Positions 8,003-16,972 are shown, counted from the first letter of the stretch. The stretch is DNA of 64,000 bases from CAJCIS01 sp965276755 (GCA_965276755.1 OZ255625.1:3534001-3598000), one strand, 5' to 3'. A program made the numbers and translations. The notes: generated by a model from the letters alone, not told the origin.

Positions 8003-9751
8003 CTACTTCAGCACGCCTTCCGCAAAGCCCGCAATGGCGCTGAAAAACTCACGGTCCTGCGTCTGCCTGTCGCCCCCAAGCCGGTCAAATACAAAATTCC
8101 GCTCCGTAGAGTCGGCGAACGCCCATCCTGGTGTCGTCATGAGGCCGATGCAGTCGCCTGGCTTCATGGTGTCATAGCCCGGATCGCCAGGCGCCCTGCA
8201 CAGATCGGAGTGATCGGGCGCAAATATGGGCGGCATGTCCGTCTCCAGCCGGTCCATCCTGCCGATTACAGCCTGCGCCATGATCTCGTATCCGACGCTG
8301 GACAGATGCATGTTATCGAAACTCATCAGGCCGCCTTGCGTGATGCGGTCTTGCATATGCGGACCTGTCTGCGCACCACTTGGGCCATCAAACCGCAAGG
8401 GCTTATTGTCCAGGTACTGGTCGAACGGCAAACCGAAGCGGGCCTTTGCAAGCTTCAGGCGCTGGCTGGTGCAATCCGCACCTGGCGTTCGCACCATGCA
8501 CCCCTTGTAGTCGAATTGCGCAAGTTTCTGCGCCAGATCGACATACGCGAAGCGCGGGTAGCCTGGCTTGGCCGCCGCATCGGCCGCTTCCACGGTTGCA
8601 CGCGTCTTGGCGTTGGCGCCGGCAATGAGGTCGTCGCCATCCCGCATCTGCGCCGCCGTAAGCCCAGGCCTTGAAAATGGGCCGGCGAAGAGGTCAGCAT
8701 TCCATCTGGAGCCGGTCGCGTCGGGCACAAGGTTTGCCGTCTGGCTCGGCAGCGGCATACCGTTGATATAGACGCGCTCTATGCCCGGAATGGCCCCAAG
8801 CTGCCTTACGATCCTGGCCATATTGGAGGCGAAATAGACGCCCACGGCTTCTGCAATAGTCGTTCCGCGGCAATCAGGCAGTCCCCCCAACGTGACATTG
8901 GTCTGCGGCCTGGGGCACGCTTCCTTGTCAATCGAATCACCAAAAAAGGCGATGCGCCACAATCCGTCATTTGCGCCGATATTGACCAGAAGGCGTCTCG
9001 GCTTGCGCACTCTCACCTGATCCAGGACGCTCATCTTGTCGATGCAGTTATTATGCATCGGGTTCAGCACGAAATGCGCGTTCACGTTGAAGAACGTGTC
9101 GGATAGCGTTCCGAATTCACTGCCCAGATTGGCGGTGCGGAGTTGCGGCAGGAGCCGATCGGCATTGGCCTTGTAATCGGCCGCAGTCCAGTCGATCAGG
9201 TCAGCGCTTGCCGCGCCTGAGAACGCCAGATTATCGACCATCGGCCGGTGGTTGTCGGGTGGCGGACCATTTTGCAAATCGTTCAACGCCGCGTATTCCG
9301 TTTGCGGCATTGCCAGGATAGTCGCCACCGTCACGTTCTCAAGATTGAAGCCGTAATTCTGGTTCGTCGATGCAGGCAAACCGTCATCGCGTTATTGCGG
9401 ATCGTAGAAACGCCGCCCGCCCGTCCGGTCCGCGCGGAACTCGTCGATCAATCCCAGCCGTAGCGCCACCAGGGTGGGCGCCGACCATTCGGACAGCCAC
9501 CAATTGATGCGCATGGACTGCACGCCATTGTACAGGCTGTCGCCGATCGCCATCAGCGGCGGATGGCCGTAGGTTCGCGCGAGGTAATCCTCCTGTGCGG
9601 CGCAGGTGCCGGCGGGAACATCTGGCTCCACGTGCCCGTCCCAATAGATCTGGTTCGTGGATCGATCGGGTAGTGGCGGCGGCGAGATGGCACAGGAGGC
9701 GAGCGCCAAAGCGCTGAGCGATGCCGCCAACGGCTTGGCCGCCTTGTTCAT
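8003..9751 (-). pseudogene. SGNH/GDSL-hydrolase-like lipoprotein gene interrupted by an in-frame TAA
   Basis: Reading leftward from 9751 the product has a lipoprotein signal peptide (ALASC lipobox) and a GDSL block (AIGDSLYNG), then stops at a TAA (9394-9392) after RRFYDPQ. The same frame continues without any other stop from 9391 to 8003. That part carries an IGANDG block (SGNH block III-like) and DNMHLSSVGYEIM, the block V Asp/His, at the end. So the catalytic blocks of one enzyme lie on both sides of a single nonsense codon; no frame change is needed. It would be a secreted esterase/lipase-like hydrolase of unknown substrate. Either it is a recent pseudogene, or the second half is made from the TTG at 9379, or there is readthrough or a sequence error. 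Confidence 0.75.
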
Positions 9752-9906
9752 CCGACTGCCCTGAATGTGTGGCCAGTATCGGTATCCCAACCGTTTCCGA
9801 ATGTATACCGACAATGCAGCCGCGCCATCAGCCCAGCCAAACGCGTAGGGCTGCAAACGTTCCGCCGTTACGCGCGTTATCCAACCAACACAAAGAGGTA
9901 GCACCT

Positions 9907-10302
9907 ATGGCCAACCTAAACACCTGGTACGTCATTGCCGATGGCGGAAAGGCTCGGATCGCCACGCTCAGCGGCGGCCACATGCACGCGCTGCACCATT
10001 TCGACAATAGCGGCCACGGGGACGCGGCGCAGGACCCATCGGCCGGGACGAGCCAGCTCAAGGCGCCCAAATCAGACCCGCACGACCAGGCGAAGGCCCA
10101 TTTCGCCACCCAGATCGCTCACCGCCTCAATGAGGCGGTTCGCACAGGCGAAGTGGATGAAATTGTGCTCGCCGCACCTGGCCATATCCTGCACGACATA
10201 CGCGAGGCGCTGGACAAGGCGGCTACCGGCAAGCTGATAAAATCGATCAGCAAGGATCTGACAAATACGCCCGAGCATGAGTTGGCGGGGCATTTCAGTT
10301 AA
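9907..10302 (+). CDS. Host-attachment family protein
   Basis: 131 residues, beginning NTWYVIADGGKARI and containing EIVLAAPGHILHDIREAL near the C-terminus. This is the pattern of the small proteobacterial family annotated as 'protein required for attachment to host cells', which has an eRF1/archaeal release-factor-like alpha/beta fold. Its biochemical role is not established and the name comes from one plant-associated member. The ATG at 9907 is chosen because of the AGAGGTA ribosome-binding site just before it; the open frame further upstream is not homologous-looking. The gene is monocistronic, and a P palindrome begins right after its stop. Confidence 0.75.
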   Translation: MANLNTWYVIADGGKARIATLSGGHMHALHHFDNSGHGDAAQDPSAGTSQLKAPKSDPHDQAKAHFATQIAHRLNEAVRTGEVDEIVLAAPGHILHDIREALDKAATGKLIKSISKDLTNTPEHELAGHFS

Positions 10303-10305
10303 ATG

Positions 10306-10430
10306 GAAGAACTGGGGGGAATGTGGCTGACGTATACGTCAGCCCCCCCAGACGCACCGTCATCAGTTAGAACGATTCCCGTCGTAATGACGGGGGGTCT
10401 GGGGGGGATGGCACATCTCCCCCAGTCTTC
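10306..10430. repeat. GC palindrome, family P, variant with CTGACGTATACGTCAG core
   Basis: The outer arms match the family, but the left arm has its usual GTGCCATCCC replaced by the self-complementary CTGACGTATACGTCAG (10327-10342). The right arm (10387-10428) has the standard GGGGATGGCACATCTCCCCC. The same variant core is found at 32590-32605. It lies between the convergent attachment-protein and ligase genes. Confidence 0.85.
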
Positions 10431-10432
10431 AC

Positions 10433-11467
10433 TTACATGATCTGCTCGATCAACAAGCCCGGCTCCGCCTCCTCCTGCATCTGCGCGCGCGTGCATTGCT
10501 CGGGCGCCTTGTCCGGCCGCCAGCGCAAAAACATTGTGCCGTGACGAAAACGCCCATCACTCGCATGATCGTAGCGCACTTCGGCCACAAGCTCGGGCCG
10601 CAGCCTTTCCCACGCCGTCGACCGTTCGTCGCTCCATCGGCTCGGGCCGCCCGGCGCATCGCCGGTAAAGCCCACGCCACCCCGCAGCGCCTCGACCCTG
10701 CGCGTCAGCGCCGGCCGCGCCGCCTCGCTGATCGCCGAGGTGAAGCCGACATGGTCGAGTAATCCGCGCTCGTTGAACAGCCCCAGCAGCAACGATCCCA
10801 CCATCCTGCTGCCCGCGGCATAGCGAAAACCGCCCACCACGCAATCAGCCGTGCGCATGCGCTTGACCTTGACCATCGCGCGCTTGCCCGCGCCATATCC
10901 CTCGTCCAGCCGCTTGGCGACAACGCCATCCAGCGCGCCGCGCGTGGCGGCCAGCCAGCGCACCGCCTCATCCCGATCGCGCGTATAAGGCGACAGCTGC
11001 ACACGATGCGCGCGCCCCAAGGCCGCCGTCACGCGCTCCAGCGCCGCACGCCGCTCAATCAACGGCGCGCCAATTAGCACAGAGGCGCGCGCATCCGCCA
11101 GGCAATCGAACGCAATCAGCAAGGCGGGCGTCTGCTCGGCCAATTTGCGCACGCGGCTCTCGGCGGGATGGACGCGATCCTGCAAGGCGGAAAAGGACAG
11201 GCTGTCGCCGACCGGCACAGCCAATTCGCCATCCAGCACAAACTCGTCCGCACGCGCACGCTCAAGGGCGGCCACCATCTCCGGAAAATAGCGCGACAGG
11301 GATTTGCCCGATTTGGCGCGCAATTCCACGCGACCGCCACTTTTGTAGGCCAGGCAGCGAAACCCATCCCATTTCGGCTCGAACTGCCATCCCTCGCCGG
11401 TGGGCAATTCGGCCGCGACCTTTGCCTCCATAGGCTCGGTCTCCAGCGGCAGCACGAATCCGCTCAT
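10433..11467 (-). CDS. ATP-dependent DNA ligase (LigC-type, stand-alone)
   Basis: 344 residues. The adenylation domain carries the nucleotidyl-lysine Lys32 in EPKWDGFR, followed by the expected VLDGELAV, DGVVAKR and MVKVKR motifs. A C-terminal OB domain starts around VVGGFRYA. It seals nicks through an AMP-lysine intermediate. Its start codon overlaps the ligD stop by 4 bases (ATGA), so the two genes are translationally coupled. The size and the absence of polymerase or phosphoesterase domains fit LigC, which supports alternative end joining or excision repair in bacteria that also have LigD. No Ku gene is in the window. Confidence 0.9.
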   Translation of the reverse strand: MSGFVLPLETEPMEAKVAAELPTGEGWQFEPKWDGFRCLAYKSGGRVELRAKSGKSLSRYFPEMVAALERARADEFVLDGELAVPVGDSLSFSALQDRVHPAESRVRKLAEQTPALLIAFDCLADARASVLIGAPLIERRAALERVTAALGRAHRVQLSPYTRDRDEAVRWLAATRGALDGVVAKRLDEGYGAGKRAMVKVKRMRTADCVVGGFRYAAGSRMVGSLLLGLFNERGLLDHVGFTSAISEAARPALTRRVEALRGGVGFTGDAPGGPSRWSDERSTAWERLRPELVAEVRYDHASDGRFRHGTMFLRWRPDKAPEQCTRAQMQEEAEPGLLIEQIM

Positions 11468-14085
11468 CGCGAAGCGGCCAGGCGCTTAATTGCCGCACTC
11501 AGCTTCTGTTCCGAATCGCAATACTCCTCCCATGCGTGGCTCTTGCGCAGCAACGCCGGCACGCTGCGCAGTGTATAGGCAGCCGGATCCAACCCGGGCT
11601 TGACCTGCTTCCACGTCAGCGGCATCGACACCGTCGCCCCCGGCCGCGCCCGCGGCGATAGGGGCGCGACCGCGGTCGCCATCCGGTCATTGCGCAAATA
11701 ATCCAAAAAGATACGCCCCGTGCGCAGCTTCTTGGCCATGTTCACGACGTAGCGCTCCGGTGCCGCCGCCGCCATCGCGCGGCAGACATCATGGGCGAAC
11801 GCTTTTGCCTCCGCCCAATCCGGTGTTTTGCTTTTCTCGTCGGCCAGCGGTGTCACGACGTGCAGTCCCTTGCCGCCGGTCGTCTTGCAGAAACTCACCA
11901 GCCCCAGCGCATCCAGCTGCGCGCGCACCTCCAGCGCCGCGGCAATCACAATATCGAACTCAACCTCCGGCCCGGGATCGAGATCAAAAACAAGCCGCCC
12001 CGGTGCGTCCGGCGCAAACGGCCTGCAATTCCACGGATGCAGCTCAAGGGCCGACACCTGTGCCACCGCCGCCAATCCCTCGATGCGGTCGATCTGCAGA
12101 TAAGGTTTGCGGTCGCCGAAAACCGTGACGTTTTCAAGCAGATTCGAAGATCCGCGCATGGCATGGCGCTGGAAGAACTGCTCTCCCTCGTAACCGTCAG
12201 GGGCACGAATGATCGAACAGGGCCGCCCGCGTAAATGGCCCAGCAGCCATTCGCCCACCGCCTCGAAATAGCGTGCCAGGTCCAGCTTGGTGACCGGCTG
12301 TCCGTCCGTTCCCGCCTGTGGCCACAAGGGTTTTTCAGGATGGCTGATCGCAACACCCAGTACGCTCACCCGGCCCTTGGCTGCCGATGCTGCTGCGCGC
12401 ACCACCACGGGTTCAGCCAGCTCGGTCGTGGCCGCCGGCGCCGGGCTCTCGGCCTGCACCTCGCCCGCGGGCTTGTCCTCGCGCAATCCCTTGAAGGCGG
12501 CCTGGCGCACCATGCCAGCACCTGTCCACCCGGCGAACTCGATTTCGGCGACGAGATCCGGCCGCAGCCAATGAATGCCCGCGGCACTCCGCGGGGCGCC
12601 AGGCCCGGTGAATGGATTGCTCTGGCTCGCCGCCGCGCGCAGCCGAGGCATCAGCCGCGCCACCGTGTCGCGACCGAAACCCGTGCCCACGCGGCCGACA
12701 TGCACCAATTTGTCCCCGCGATGCACGCCCACCAGCAGCGAGCGGAAACTGCCCGCAGTATCGGTCCAACCGCCCACCACCACCTCATGCCCCGCGCGGC
12801 ACTTGGCCTTCGTCCATGTCTCGCTGCGCCCGGCCGTATAGGGCGCATCGATTGTCTTGGAGACGATGCCTTCCAGCGAAAGCTTGCAGGCGGATTTGAG
12901 CACCGCATCGCCGCCGCTTTCGAAATGATCGACATAGCGCAGCAAAGGCGCGCCGCCATCGGTCAGCGCCGCCAGCGTTGCGGCGAGCCGACGCTTGCGC
13001 TCGCCCAAAGGCAGTCCGCGGATATCCTCGCCACCGGCATGCAGCAGGTCGAACACGAAATAAACCAGCTGATCGCTTTTGCCTTCTGACAGCGCCGCCT
13101 GCAAAGCCGCAAAATCCGGTGCGCCGTGCTGATCGAGCGCCACGATTTCCCCATCGAAAATCCCGTTCGGCAGACCCGCACACGCGCGCTCAATCGCGCC
13201 AAATCGCGCCGTCCAGTCCAGCCCCTTCCGCGTGCGCAGGATTGCCGACCCATTCTGCACGCGTGCCTGGATACGATAGCCGTCAAACTTGATTTCATGC
13301 ACCCATCCCTCGCTTTGGGGCGGACGCTCGACCGAGCGGCACAATTGCGGCTCCAGAAAATCGGGCAATGCGCTGCGCTGCGCCGTCGCCTTGCGCTCCG
13401 CCCGCTTGGCCGGCGCCAGCCCAACGTTTGAATCCCAGGTTGCATCCGCACTCACTGCATGCTTGGCCTCAGCCAGCATGAAGGGGCTCGGTGCACGCCC
13501 TTGCCCAGCCGCGATCTCCGCCATAGACCGTCCGGAGGCGACCGAGCGATCCTCAACCAAAATAGCATCGCCGGCGTCCTCGACGGCAAATTCGTCCCGG
13601 TGCTTGATCAGCAGCCAGTTCGTGCGCTTGCCGCCAAAACGATCGCCTTTCATGCGGACCAGCACCCAACTGCCATGCAGGTGCTCTCCCTGCACGGTGA
13701 ATTTCAGGTCGCCTTTGGCAAGCCCTGCCTCCGCGGTCATGCCTTGCGGCGCCCAATAGCCGCGGTCCCATAATTGCACCGTACCGCCGCCGTATTGGCC
13801 CTTGGGAATCGTGCCCTCGAAATCGCCATAATCCAGCGGATGGTCTTCCACTTCGACTGCCAAACGCTTGTCACGCGGATCAAGCGAGGGGCCCTTTGTC
13901 ACCGCCCAGGATTTGAAAACCCCTTCCAGTTCCAGGCGCAAATCGTAATGCAGACGGGTCGCGGCATGCTTCTGTATGACAAACCGAAGCCGCGCCGACG
14001 GCGGCGGCGCGAGCTCGCCGCGCGGTTCGGCCGTCCTGGTGAAGTCGCGCTTGGCCTCATAGGATTTAAGTTTGTTGCTGGACAT
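11464..14085 (-). CDS. ligD: Multifunctional DNA ligase D (phosphoesterase-ligase-polymerase)
   Basis: 873 residues in PE-LIG-POL order. Residues 1-160 form the 3'-phosphoesterase (HYDLRLELEG, SWAVTKGPS, HPLDYGDFEG). About 235-540 is the ATP-dependent ligase with catalytic Lys266 in HEIKFDGYR and IFDGEIVAL. The last ~300 residues are the primase-like polymerase (VFDLDPGPEVEFD, KTTGGKGLHV, FLDYLRNDR). LigD repairs double-strand breaks with Ku, trimming, filling and sealing ends. The ATG at 14085 gives the usual SSNKLKSYEAKRDF start; an open frame 40 codons further upstream runs through a poly-T hairpin and is rejected. It is coupled to the LigC-type ligase. Confidence 0.95.
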   Translation of the reverse strand: MSSNKLKSYEAKRDFTRTAEPRGELAPPPSARLRFVIQKHAATRLHYDLRLELEGVFKSWAVTKGPSLDPRDKRLAVEVEDHPLDYGDFEGTIPKGQYGGGTVQLWDRGYWAPQGMTAEAGLAKGDLKFTVQGEHLHGSWVLVRMKGDRFGGKRTNWLLIKHRDEFAVEDAGDAILVEDRSVASGRSMAEIAAGQGRAPSPFMLAEAKHAVSADATWDSNVGLAPAKRAERKATAQRSALPDFLEPQLCRSVERPPQSEGWVHEIKFDGYRIQARVQNGSAILRTRKGLDWTARFGAIERACAGLPNGIFDGEIVALDQHGAPDFAALQAALSEGKSDQLVYFVFDLLHAGGEDIRGLPLGERKRRLAATLAALTDGGAPLLRYVDHFESGGDAVLKSACKLSLEGIVSKTIDAPYTAGRSETWTKAKCRAGHEVVVGGWTDTAGSFRSLLVGVHRGDKLVHVGRVGTGFGRDTVARLMPRLRAAASQSNPFTGPGAPRSAAGIHWLRPDLVAEIEFAGWTGAGMVRQAAFKGLREDKPAGEVQAESPAPAATTELAEPVVVRAAASAAKGRVSVLGVAISHPEKPLWPQAGTDGQPVTKLDLARYFEAVGEWLLGHLRGRPCSIIRAPDGYEGEQFFQRHAMRGSSNLLENVTVFGDRKPYLQIDRIEGLAAVAQVSALELHPWNCRPFAPDAPGRLVFDLDPGPEVEFDIVIAAALEVRAQLDALGLVSFCKTTGGKGLHVVTPLADEKSKTPDWAEAKAFAHDVCRAMAAAAPERYVVNMAKKLRTGRIFLDYLRNDRMATAVAPLSPRARPGATVSMPLTWKQVKPGLDPAAYTLRSVPALLRKSHAWEEYCDSEQKLSAAIKRLAASR

Positions 14086-14096
14086 GGCGCCTAATA

Positions 14097-14134
14097 GACA
14101 AAAGTTTTTTGCTTCTTTTTTCAAAAAAGAAGAC
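14097..14134. repeat. Poly-T/poly-A hairpin, family T
   Basis: CAAAAGTTTTTT leads into CTTCTTTTTT-C-AAAAAAGAAG (14112-14132). It separates the start of ligD from the end of the SDR gene, both on the minus strand. On that strand it could act as an intergenic hairpin between the SDR and ligD. Confidence 0.8.
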
Positions 14135-14135
14135 C

Positions 14136-15299
14136 TTACTTTCTTCGCCGAGTTGCAGCGCCCACCAACAGCGCCCCGACCCCCGCCATCGCCGCCGTCG
14201 CCCAAGGATGCAACTGCGCCTCCAGCAGCAAACTCGTTTTGCGCGTAAACGGTGCCAGGCTGCTGCGTTCGGCCATATCCTGGCGCGGCTCGTAAAGATT
14301 GTCCCGCCGCGCAGCCTCTCCGGGCTCATCGCTCACCTGCATGGGCCGCCCAACCCGCGCAAAAACCCAATCCATCAGCGCCGGCGCAAAGCGGTTCGCC
14401 AAAACCAGCGACAGGCCACCGGCACCGCCAATAATAATGTCCCGGCTGCGGTGTTCGCAGCCATGCAGGATCGCGCGCGCCACCAGGTGCGGATGGTAGG
14501 CCGGTGGCGGATTGCGCGTGCCCGGCGCGCCAATGGCATTGCGCGCGTGTTCCATGAAGGATGTGTCAATTGCCGCCGGCTTGATCAGGGTGACCGAAAT
14601 CGGGCTGCGCGCCGCCTCAATTTCCCGTCGCACCGCCTCGGTAAACCCCTTGATGGCGAATTTCGCCGAACAATACGGGCCCTGGTAGGGAATGGCGAAT
14701 TCGCCCAGCACGCTGCCGACGTTCACGATAGCCCCGCCGCGTGCTTTCAGGTGCGCGGCCGCCGCCATCGTGCCGTACACGCTTCCCCAATAGACCACGT
14801 CGAAAAGCCGATGCTGGTCGGCAAGGCTTACATCTTCGAACGCGCCATAGATGAAGGCGCCGGCATCGTTGATCCAGCTATCATAACCGCCGAACACATC
14901 GACGGCCGTGTCGGACGCTGCCTGTACCTGCGCCGCATCGGCGACATCAGCAACGAAGTATTGGGCCACGCCGCCTGTCGCGCGGATTTCATCGCGTAGC
15001 TCAAGCAGCGCCTCCTCATTGCGCGCAACCAGCATCAGCCGCGCGCCACGCTGTGCTGCCAGCCGCGCGGTGGCCAGGCCGATGCCGGAGGTGGCGCCCG
15101 TCAGCACGATGGTCTGGCGCGAAAGCGGTTTCAGCCGCAGCGCGCCCCTGTGCGCCCAGGCTGCCGGCGCGCTCACCGCCTCGGTCGCTGTGAGACGGGC
15201 CGGCGGCGGCACCGGTTTGCGTGCCGTCTTCCCACCGGCGCCAGGCGGCCTGGGTCCACGCTTCTTCCGCTTGCCAGCCGGCCTAATCTGCCCCTCCAT
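14136..15299 (-). CDS. SDR-family NAD(P)-dependent oxidoreductase with C-terminal membrane tail
   Basis: 387 residues. A basic, Pro-rich N-terminal extension (about 50 residues) precedes a classical short-chain dehydrogenase domain with the TGATSGIG nucleotide-binding loop and the catalytic Ser...Tyr-x3-Lys (VGSVLG ... YCSAKFA). The usual NNAG structural motif reads NDAG here. Beyond the SDR core a ~120-residue tail contains LEAQLHPWATAAMAGVGALLVGAA, a likely membrane-associated helix. The start at 15299 follows GGGAGG by a good spacing. SDRs with this tail are common in alphaproteobacteria as unassigned oxidoreductases; the substrate is unknown. It is transcribed toward ligD but separated from it by a hairpin repeat. 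Confidence 0.85.
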   Translation of the reverse strand: MEGQIRPAGKRKKRGPRPPGAGGKTARKPVPPPARLTATEAVSAPAAWAHRGALRLKPLSRQTIVLTGATSGIGLATARLAAQRGARLMLVARNEEALLELRDEIRATGGVAQYFVADVADAAQVQAASDTAVDVFGGYDSWINDAGAFIYGAFEDVSLADQHRLFDVVYWGSVYGTMAAAAHLKARGGAIVNVGSVLGEFAIPYQGPYCSAKFAIKGFTEAVRREIEAARSPISVTLIKPAAIDTSFMEHARNAIGAPGTRNPPPAYHPHLVARAILHGCEHRSRDIIIGGAGGLSLVLANRFAPALMDWVFARVGRPMQVSDEPGEAARRDNLYEPRQDMAERSSLAPFTRKTSLLLEAQLHPWATAAMAGVGALLVGAATRRRK

Positions 15300-15480
15300 G
15301 TGCTTGCCTCCCCCGCGCGATGCCCAGCACAACGTGCAGCTCGATGGCCCGTTCGCTTGCGCTCAAAACCCCCTTGAAGCCGCGCGGGATCAAAACCAAC
15401 TGCTGTTGCGTCAGGGATGCCTCATGCAGGGTCCCCGGCGCTCTCAGGTCGGCCACCATGGTGGCGGCCGGCCAATATGA

Positions 15481-15508
15481 ACCTTGCTCTTGCAGGAGGT
15501 TTTGCAAA
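15481..15508 (+). promoter_or_regulatory. ROSE-type RNA thermometer (Shine-Dalgarno hairpin) of hsp20
   Basis: In the leader, ACCUUGCU (15481-15488) can pair with AGGAGGU (15494-15500) across the loop CUUGC. The pairs are A-U, C-G, C-G, U-A, U.G, one bulged G, C-G, U-A. A UUGCU segment with a bulged G opposite the AGGA of the Shine-Dalgarno is the hallmark of ROSE elements, which block translation of small heat-shock genes at low temperature. A second stem, GGCCACCATGGTGGCC-like, lies just upstream (about 15451-15466). Confidence 0.7.
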
Positions 15509-15979
15509 ATGACGTACGATTTCGCCCCCCTTTTCCGCACCGCCATCGGCTTTGACCGGCTGGCCAGACTCGTGGACACCGCCAGTGAAGCGGCGGCCGC
15601 CCCCTCCTACCCGCCCTACAACATCGCCAAGACCGGCGAGGAAACGTACACCCTCACGATGGCGGTGGCCGGTTTCGGGCCGGAGGACATCGAACTGACG
15701 GTGCGTGACAACACGCTCTTCGTCACCGGCCGCGCCGGCGCGGAGGCACCCAAGGCCGAGCTCCTCTATCGCGGCATCGCTGGCCGCGCCTTCGAGCGCC
15801 GTTTCGTGCTCGCCGACCATATCGTGGTCGATGGCGCGGACCTGAAGAATGGCCTGCTGCATGTCGCGCTGAAGCGGGTGGTGCCCGAGGCTCTGAAGCC
15901 CCGCCGCATCCAGATAGGCTCCGGCAGCACGACCGCGATTGCCAATGACGCAGAAATCGTGGACAGCAAAGCCGCCTGA
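15509..15979 (+). CDS. Small heat-shock protein, Hsp20/IbpA family
   Basis: 156 residues with an alpha-crystallin domain (about 35-130), including the conserved GFGPEDIELTVRDNTLFVTG, FERRFVLADHI and the closing GLLHVALKR (A-x-x-x-G-x-L family signature). It is an ATP-independent holdase that binds unfolding proteins. The N-terminus MTYDFAPLFRTAIGFDR is standard for proteobacterial IbpA, which fixes the start at 15509 behind AGGAGGT; the longer open frame upstream is the leader. Regulation by a ROSE-like thermometer is indicated directly upstream, and a strong hairpin follows 21 bases after the stop. Confidence 0.93.
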   Translation: MTYDFAPLFRTAIGFDRLARLVDTASEAAAAPSYPPYNIAKTGEETYTLTMAVAGFGPEDIELTVRDNTLFVTGRAGAEAPKAELLYRGIAGRAFERRFVLADHIVVDGADLKNGLLHVALKRVVPEALKPRRIQIGSGSTTAIANDAEIVDSKAA

Positions 15980-16311
15980 TATACAGGCGGACACGACAAC
16001 AATGGCTGGGGAGGTTTCCTCCCCAGCCATTTTGGTGTCCGGCACGCTACAAACCCGCGCTGCGGTCAAGTCCCGATCTGGTCAATGAAGACCTGCTCTC
16101 GTGAGTGGAATTCTTCTCCCTTGACAGGTCAAACGCCCTTGACCCCCCAGGAGGGCGGGGCCCATATCCCTCAGCCAAGCAATGATGGCGTGCCCCAATG
16201 CGGCCCCCCGAGCACCCTGTGCCAGCTTCTGCACGCAGACAACACGGGTTTGGCGGATCAGGATACTCTTCCTGAGCGGGCTGGCATAAAGGCGCGCGCA
16301 AAGGAAAGCCG
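15980..16311. other. Intergenic region between hsp20 and trcR
   Basis: Of these 332 bases, the first 50 hold the hsp20 terminator. The rest shows no credible gene. A GC-rich patch at about 16130-16165 (CCCCCCAGGAGGGCGGGGCC) loosely resembles a decayed repeat arm. A ribosome-binding site AAGGAAAG lies just before trcR. Confidence 0.5.
16001..16031 (+). terminator. Hairpin terminator after hsp20
   Basis: A perfect 14-bp stem (AATGGCTGGGGAGG at 16001-16014 with CCTCCCCAGCCATT at 16018-16031) encloses a TTT loop, starting 21 bases after the hsp20 stop. The trailing T-run is short (TTGG), so it is strong in stem and weak in tail. Confidence 0.75.
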
Positions 16312-16890
16312 ATGACCCTTCCCCTGATGCCGAAGGCCACCGCCGTGTGGCTGATCGACAAGACCGCGCTCACCTTCACCCAGATCGCCGATTTCTGCGG
16401 CATGCACCCGCTGGAGATCCAGGCCATTGCCGACGGCGAAGTGGCCCAGGGTATCGTGGGCTACGATCCTGTCGCCAACAGCCAGTTGACGATGGAGGAA
16501 ATCCATCGCTGCGAGAAGGACGAGCGGGCGCGCCTCAAGATGATGCCCAACACCATGGCCGCGCCGAAACGCCTGAAGAGCGCGCGCTACACGCCTGTTG
16601 CCAAGCGCAACGATCGTCCGGACGGGATTGCCTTCCTGCTGCGCAATTATCCCCAGCTCTCCGAGGCGCAGATCGTCAAGCTGCTCGGTACGACCAAAGA
16701 AACCATCCAGAAGGTCCGCGACCGCGCACACTGGAACAGCGCCAACATCAAGCCGCGTGATCCGGTCATTCTGGGCCTCTGCTCGCAGACCGATCTCAAC
16801 GCCATGGTGGCTGCGGCGAACGACCGCCTGTCGCGCGAGGGCCGTGCCGTGCCGCCCCCGCCTATGCCTGAAGCCGACGAAGCCGCCTGA
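16312..16890 (+). CDS. trcR: Cell-cycle transcriptional regulator TrcR (DUF1013)
   Basis: 192 residues. The sequence LPLMPKATAVWLIDKTALTF...QIADFCGMHPLEIQAIADGE and the later AFLLRNYPQLSEAQIVKLLGTTKETIQ are the two helix-turn-helix-like blocks of the alphaproteobacterial DUF1013 family. In Caulobacter this protein (TrcR) associates with RNA polymerase and cell-cycle promoters. The full family length is present, with a Pro-rich acidic tail (PPPPMPEADEAA). It is single-copy core content that supports an alphaproteobacterial origin. The ATG at 16312 has AAGGAAAG upstream. A hairpin at 16924-16942 may terminate it. Confidence 0.92.
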   Translation: MTLPLMPKATAVWLIDKTALTFTQIADFCGMHPLEIQAIADGEVAQGIVGYDPVANSQLTMEEIHRCEKDERARLKMMPNTMAAPKRLKSARYTPVAKRNDRPDGIAFLLRNYPQLSEAQIVKLLGTTKETIQKVRDRAHWNSANIKPRDPVILGLCSQTDLNAMVAAANDRLSREGRAVPPPPMPEADEAA

Positions 16891-16923
16891 ACCTTGCCGA
16901 AGTCGGGGCTACACGCGCAAAAA

Positions 16924-16942
16924 CGGGGGCTACGTGCCCCCG
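16924..16942 (+). terminator. Hairpin after trcR
   Basis: CGGGGGC (16924-16930) pairs with GCCCCCG (16936-16942) around TACGT, 33 bases after the trcR stop. No T-tract follows, so it may end transcription only weakly or act on both converging transcripts. Confidence 0.45.
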
Positions 16943-16972
16943 CCTTCAGCTCCCAGGACCGGTGTGCCGGTC

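Noticed and set aside
7955..8674. 239-codon plus-strand frame overlapping the SGNH gene
   Set aside because: Antisense to the recognisable SGNH domain; begins inside the cupredoxin gene.
15373..15400. Heat-shock (sigma32) promoter before hsp20
   Set aside because: CTTGAAG at 15373 looks like a -35, but no convincing -10 lies at the right distance.
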